Part shown: one piece after another, positions 59,235 to 64,000 of the stretch
Numbering within the stretch: position 1 is the first letter of the stretch
Layout: every line of letters starts with the position of its first letter
Assembly (NCBI GenBank): GCA_025917655.1
Contig: CP084613.1
Coordinates: 1,800,001-1,864,000 of the forward strand
Length of the DNA stretch: 64,000 bases
Direction of reading: 5' to 3'
DNA from: Chlorella sorokiniana
Taxonomy: Eukaryota; Chlorophyta; Trebouxiophyceae; Chlorellales; Chlorellaceae
Translations under genes and position numbers: made by a program
The notes under the pieces: model-generated
Told to the model about the DNA's origin: nothing
Databases searched by the model: none
What the model saw: only the letters and a program-made list of their open reading frames with translations

Positions 59235-60637
59235 TCAGTCAGTGCACAGCTCGGCGTGCTGCTGCCCACAGCTGAGGTCGATGCTGGAGTTGACTTGAAC
59301 TTTTGACGTGGCGCGCGTGGGCTCAACCGCACCTGCGGTCACAGTGCCGGTGCAGTGCTGATAGTCACGCCACACCAGCAGCTGCAGGGAGCTGCCCGGC
59401 CCCGCTGCCAGCGCTGCCCCGGCCTCAACCTCCTCAACCGCGGCGCGAAGGTCCCCGCAAAGCAAGCCACAGCCTCCAGCTGCGCCAGGGCGCTGGGCTC
59501 CCCGCGTGCCCGTGCCACCCGGCTGCGCTGCAGGCACCGCTGGTACAGGTTGCCCGCAGCGGCCAGCACCTGGCTGAGCTCCAGCTGGCGGCCGACTGCG
59601 GCGCGGCGGCCATACTCCGCCGCCGCCTCCCGCGCCGCCGCATCTGCCGCCGCTGCATCCACCTCCCGCTTCAACGCTGCCACCCGGTTGTTCAGGTCCA
59701 GCAGCTCGGCGGCCTTGGCCTTGGCCTGCGCCGCTGTGGCCGCCCGCGTGCGTTGCGCCTCTGCGTCGCAAGCTGCCTGCTGCTGCCGCAATCCCGCGTG
59801 CGCGGCCAGCAGCGTGGCGTGGCGGGCCAGCACATCCTGCACTTCCTGGAAGCCGGTGTCACCCGCCTCCACCACGCCCTGAAGGTACTGTTGGTACCTG
59901 TGGTGGTGGTGGTGGGCACGGGCGCACAGTGGCCACGGCCCCGCTCAGCCCAGGGCATGGCAGCGGCCGAACCTGCCAGCAGGGCCTCAGCACCCGCATG
60001 GCCCCACCCCCCACCTGACAGCGCTCTGCAGCGCAGACTGCATCTCCTGCTGCTGCGCCTGCATGCCTTCGCCTCAGCATGCAGCCGCGCAATCTCCGCC
60101 TCGCGCTCGCCCCGCAGCCGGGCCTCGTCCGCGGCCCGACGGTTGGCCTTTGCACGCTTTGCGTCGTTTTCCTGCAGGAAGCGCGTGAAGCGCAGCAGTG
60201 ACTCCTGTAGCTCCAGGTCCTTTTGCTTCAGGGCTTCCTCGCGAGCTCGGAAAGCCACCTCCTGCAACGGGTGGGCCGCCGCATGCTGGGCAGCGTGGGC
60301 AGTCAGGGGGTGCGAGGAGGCATGCTGTCTGGTGCGTAGGAATGTATGCGGCATGCTCCTTTGGCCGCGCCTGCTTGGAGAAGTCCTGCTTGGCAGCCTC
60401 CAGGGCCTCATCAGCCTGGAACTGCTGCCGCCGCTTCTCTAACAGCCGAGTGGCGGGTGTCACCTCGGGCAGCACGAGGTGGGACGGCGCAATTCTATTG
60501 GGGATGATGAGACGAACTAGCGCACATGTGAGGGGTCTTTCCAATCAACTAGGACCGAGCTGAAAGACGAGCGTCCCGCTTTCGCTTGCCCTCCCCCTCG
60601 GGGCCCACCTGGGAAGCTGTTGCGAGGTTTGTCGCAT
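59235..60637 (-). CDS. CFAP73/CCDC42-type ciliary coiled-coil protein (MIA2-like)
   Basis: All-helical protein of the DUF4200 group. In Chlamydomonas the member MIA2 (FAP73) forms, with MIA1, an axonemal complex at the base of inner-arm dynein I1. ATG 60637 (MRQTSQQLPR) joins by an intron of about 110 bp to IAPSHLVLPEVTPATRLLEK, then EKRRQQFQADEALEAAKQ. The next exons have VAFRAREEALKQKDLELQES with ELQESLLRFTRFLQENDAKR, the family's most diagnostic block, and KANRRAADEARLRGEREAEI. QEMQSALQ, YLQGVVEAGDTGFQEVQDVL and LLDLNNRVAALKREVDAAAA follow, then LELSQVLAAAGNLYQRCLQR near the end. The last 50 codons to 59235 are less certain. Spacing, heptads and the RF-x-x-FLQEND motif make the family call good; CFAP73 versus its paralogue CCDC42 is not resolved. 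Confidence 0.78.
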
Positions 60638-60986
60638 CACCTATCTTCTGTGAACTAAATTGAGCGGATGCGACAGGCCCGATCACCGACTCCGACACTG
60701 TTTTGACCAGCCGCAGGCCTCGTACAAACCGTTTTTGTGCTGTTCCTACAGGCCGTTGGCGTTGATTACACACTTTATGTAAAGCAGACAGTCAAAATAT
60801 GTACCGGGCTATCTATCTATGGTTCCATGCCTCATGAGGAAATTAGCTTGCCCAGCTCCAGCCAATGCACCTCGTGCTAAGCGTTCGTTGCGATATATGG
60901 CTTCGCCAGAGCTGAAGCAGAGGAGTCGTCTGTGATTGGGCAGGCACGGGGCCTGCCGCACATAGAGCAGCCGCCCCAGCAGCGCC
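60638..60986. other. Spacer between two tandem minus-strand genes
   Basis: About 350 bp, lower in GC, carrying the 3' end of the plastid protein gene and the promoter of the CFAP73-like gene. No gene seen. Confidence 0.4.
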
Positions 60987-62364
60987 TCACACCGAGAGCA
61001 GAGCATCCATGTCGTCAGCCTCCTCCTCGTCCTGCGCTGCAGCAGGCGCCGCAACGCCCGCCACGCTGCCTGCGGCCTCGTCCTTGGCCTTGCGCCCATA
61101 CACGTCGATGGACAGGTCCTACGGCAGCGGAAAGGCAGCCAGTCGGGGCACACCCCTGCAGGCCCACCCGCCTCCCCCTGCATGCGGGCTGGTGCAGGCT
61201 GCTACGGGGCGGTGGCTCTGTGATGCATGCAGCCTGCCCACAACTCGTGGCCCATATCCCCCACCACCACCACCATCACACACAAACCCACATGCACAGA
61301 CTCCCACCTGCTTGATGTTGTCGTCGTCGTTCACAATGTGGTCGGCATTGAGCACGCGCTTGTCGGTGGTGGAATGGTTGAAGCTGCTCTTCACCTGGCC
61401 CAGGGGCACAATGTCGCTGCAGAGGGGCAGGGCAGGGGCGGCGCGAGGGTTGGGGCGCCAGGGATTGTGTGGACACGAGGCGGGGCAGCGCGACCCACAT
61501 GGATGCTCAGCCGGGCGGCACGCAGGCGCTGGGCCGCTGCTCTGAGCCAGCGCGCCACAGGCCGCCAACTCACAGCAGGTTGTCCATGGCGTGTGGTCGC
61601 ATCCAGGTGCGGGCGCAGGAGTCGCAGCGAGCCTCGTAGCCCTCGCAGAAGGCTGCCGCGGCAAACTCGGCAGGGTAGACGGCCTTGTTGCGCTGCAGCG
61701 CCTCGCCCAGCCTCAGCCCGTACACGTGCGTGAAGCTGGTCTTGGCCCCTGCCAAAGGGGGAGGCAGGGGGCGGCTCAAACCGGCCAGCCAGTCGCGTGG
61801 CACGCTGGGCAGAAGCGTCACGGCGCGATGAAGTCGCAAGGCAGCGGCCAGCGCATGGCGTCCACACCCCCGTGACCCACCATTTGCCATGCACTCCAGG
61901 CTGTTGGCGGTGATGGGCTCAATGACGAACTGGTCCACCAACCTGCCGTCCTCGCCCTTGACGTAGCAGTGAGCCAGGCCCTGTGCTTGCGGGGAGGGAT
62001 GCAGAGCGGCTGTGGGAGGAGGGGTCCCAGAGGCGGGGGATCCAGCACGGCAGCCAGGCTGAGTTCCCTCTGTACAAAGGCAACCTCTCCAGCCGCGCAC
62101 CACAGTGAGGTACGCATCCTGTGGGGTGCTCCACTCCGCGCCATAGTTGCTGCTGGCCTGCACAGCCAGACCTGCCGGGCTGCGCCGCAGCACCAAACGC
62201 CGCCCAAAGGTGCAGGGTGTCGCTTGCGCCCGCTGCGCTTTGCCTGGTGCCCGTCTGTCGTGAGGGTGCAAGAAGTTGCGGAGCCCGCTTGTTGGCGGCT
62301 GCCGCGCGCACGATGGGGAAACCTGCATCACGCACTCCCGAAACGGGGCTTTCAGTTGCTGCAT
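60987..62364 (-). CDS. Conserved plastid-targeted protein, unknown function
   Basis: Not assigned to a named family. ATG 62364 (MQQLKAPFRECVMQVSPSCA) begins a long Arg/Ala/Ser-rich, acid-poor segment ending LVLRRSPAGLAVQASSNYGA, a convincing plastid transit peptide with a VQA cleavage-like site. The mature part is built of well-bounded exons: EWSTPQDAYLTV, GLAHCYVKGEDGRLVDQFVI then EPITANSLECMANG, GAKTSFTHVYGLRLGEALQR then YPAEFAAAAFCEGYEARCDS with a CxxC (CDSC), SDIVPLGQVKSSFNHSTTDK, RVLNADHIVNDDDNIKQ, DLSIDVYGRKAKDEAAGSV, ending EEEADDMDALLSV at TGA 60987-60989. The mature protein is about 180 residues, soluble, with one Cys pair that could be redox or metal active. The regular exon ends and intact frame show a real conserved gene. 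It diverges from the plastid haem-pathway gene UROD. Confidence 0.72.
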
Positions 62365-62568
62365 GATGTATCGGGGGGTAAAGGGTACGATGTGGAACAC
62401 AAGCAACAAGGGGTGGGCAGTAATCATCGCGCTGCGTGCAGTGCCACTTTTGGCTCACAGCTGGATAGGCTCTCATGTGAAGCTCCCTGATGCAGCGTTT
62501 TTACGCCTTTTTATTCTCGAATCCGTTATCCTTGTTGTCTTCAGTTCCTTTTTTGCGCAATAAGTGCC
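62365..62568. promoter_or_regulatory. 204-bp shared upstream region of the plastid protein gene and UROD
   Basis: Short divergent spacer between two genes with plastid transit peptides. An A/T-rich patch (tttttacgcctttttattct) lies at about 62500, closer to the UROD side. Confidence 0.5.
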
Positions 62569-64000
62569 ATGTCGCAGCTGCTTGCAGTGTCCCAACCCCT
62601 CTGCAAGCCGCTGCAGCGGCTCGCCCGCTCACAGCGCTCCAGCAGCACAGTCATATGTCAGGCTGCTCAACAGGACCCGTTGCTGCTGCGTGTCGCGCGG
62701 GGTGAAGGTATGTCGGTGTCGACGGGGCGGGCTGGTGCTGGCTTTTGCTCTAGAGCTCTGCCCTGGCAACGCAGCTGCTGCAGGTGCCATGGAGTGAAGC
62801 TTTAAACCGGTTGTCCTGGAATTCTGCATTGCAATGACGCTCTGCTGCCCGCCCTCCTGCTTTCGGCTGCAGAAGCGGAGCGCACGCCGGTGTGGCTCAT
62901 GCGCCAGGCCGGGCGCTACATGGCCGCCTTCCGCGAGTACAGCGACCGCATCGGCTTCCGCGAGCGCTCCGAGACACCCTCCATCGCCATCGAGCTGAGC
63001 CTGCAGCCGTGGAAGGCTTTTAAGACGGACGGCGTCATCATGTTCTCCGACATCCTCACGCCGCTGCCCGCGCTGGGCATTGAGTTTGACGTGATCAAGG
63101 GCAAGGGCCCGCGCATCGACAACCCCATCAACAGGTGGAGGCGGGGCCCCGTGCACGGGCGGGTGGGCTGGGCGGGTTTGTAGGCACGGGGGCATCGCAG
63201 CTCTGTGCCCTGCTGTCCCTCCCCTTGCAGGCTGCTCCTCCCAGCAGCCCGTCGCCGCCCCCGCCCCCCGCCCCCGGCCCGCAGCATGGACGACGTCCGC
63301 GCGCTGGCGCCCATGGAAGACCCGCTGGCCCGCCTGCCGTTTGTGCACGAGACGCTGTCCACGCTGCGCGGCGAGCTGGCTGGCTCGGGCGCCACGCTGC
63401 TGGGCTTCATCGGCACGCCCTGGACCTTGGCCGCCTACAGCGTGGAGGGCAGGGCCGAGCGCAACTGCCGCCGCACCAAGACCATGATGCACCAGCGCCC
63501 GGAGGTGCTGCACGCGCTGCTGGCGCATCTGGCGGACGCGCTGGCTGCCTACGCGTGCTACCAGGTGGAGGCGGGGGCGCAGGTGGTGCAGCTGTTCGAC
63601 TCCTGGGCGCACCACCTCACCCCCGGAGCAGCACGCCGAGTTCAGCCTGCCCTACTCGGAGCGCGTCATGGCCGCCGTGCGCGCCAAGCACCCAGGCGTG
63701 CCGCTCATCCTGCACGCCAACGGCGGCGCGGGCAAGCACGCGCAGCTGGCTGCCTGCTCCGCCGACGTGGTGGGCCTGGACTGGGAGTGCACCATGGCCG
63801 CCGCGCGGCAGGCCATGGGCGCAGGGCGCACGCTGCAGGTGGGCGGCGTGTGTGTGTGTGGCAGGCTTGAAGCGGGGGCCGCTCGCTGGGGCCATCAGGG
63901 GCGGCTAGCCCTTGTCCACCAGGCTGCCACCAGGATGAACCTCCTGCCCATGTGGGGCCCTCTCCTTTTGGACGTCCCCTCTGGGCATTAAGTGGCGTGC
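62569..64000 (+). CDS. UROD: Uroporphyrinogen decarboxylase, 5' part
   Basis: Plastid enzyme that decarboxylates uroporphyrinogen III to coproporphyrinogen III in haem and chlorophyll synthesis. Exons: 62569-62707, 62873-63134, 63285-63838; the rest lies beyond the window. [20 protein letters not shown] is a plastid transit peptide with VICQAAQQ near its end. The enzyme proper shows [37 protein letters not shown] (catalytic Asp in FSDILTP), [89 protein letters not shown] and [18 protein letters not shown]. One extra C in the run near 63618-63624 breaks the raw frame between HHLTP and the following EQHAEF-type segment and is probably a sequence error. About two thirds of the family length (~360 residues mature) is present. 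Confidence 0.94.

Overview
The window reads as nuclear DNA of a GC-rich green alga, most likely a trebouxiophyte of the Chlorella/Auxenochlorella type. The genes are split by many short (about 80-250 bp) GT-AG introns plus a few GC-AG introns, coding DNA is strongly C/G-biased at third positions, and gene content is that of a photosynthetic eukaryote (tocopherol cyclase, uroporphyrinogen decarboxylase, a plastid-type Fe superoxide dismutase). I see no rRNA, tRNA, CRISPR, prophage, transposon or viral element. The class-level placement is inference.

Layout, left to right: the 3' part of an SLC35F6-like carrier (+); a BTB/POZ-like gene (-); an Fe-SOD (-) and a Mn-SOD (+) placed head to head; mitochondrial ribosomal protein uS17m (-) and an RNFT-type RING membrane protein (+); the nucleolar rRNA-processing protein RRP1/Nop52 (-); a spinster-like MFS carrier with a long hydrophilic N-terminus (-); a renalase-like FAD protein (+); a small unknown gene (-); complex I 39-kDa subunit NDUFA9 (-) and a 19-exon mitochondrial aconitase (+). 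From about 30 to 38 kb lies a poorly characterised stretch: a decayed MATE transporter fragment (-), a coiled-coil/Q-rich unknown (+) and a large unrecognised multi-exon gene (+). Then follow COP9 signalosome subunit 2 (+), TBCC-domain protein TBCCD1 (-), a PQ-loop carrier (+), tocopherol cyclase (-) and an AIG2-like gamma-glutamylcyclotransferase (+), a DUF506 PD-(D/E)XK-like protein (-), the ER SNARE USE1 (-) and Beclin-1/ATG6 (+), a CFAP73/MIA2-type ciliary coiled-coil protein (-), a plastid-targeted conserved protein (-) and the 5' part of uroporphyrinogen decarboxylase (+).

Two features run through the whole window. First, genes are arranged largely as divergent pairs with short shared upstream regions (159 bp for USE1/ATG6, 204 bp for the plastid protein/UROD, 349 bp for the two SODs, 393 bp for NDUFA9/aconitase), several joining related functions. 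Second, many conserved genes change frame by one base inside G or C runs. The changes fall in single-copy housekeeping genes and mostly in homopolymers, so I read them as sequence/assembly errors; they make exact gene models uncertain. The best candidates for something undescribed are the large unknown gene at 33.3-37.7 kb, the divergent SOD pair, the divergent USE1/ATG6 pair, and a ciliary protein in what looks like a non-motile lineage.
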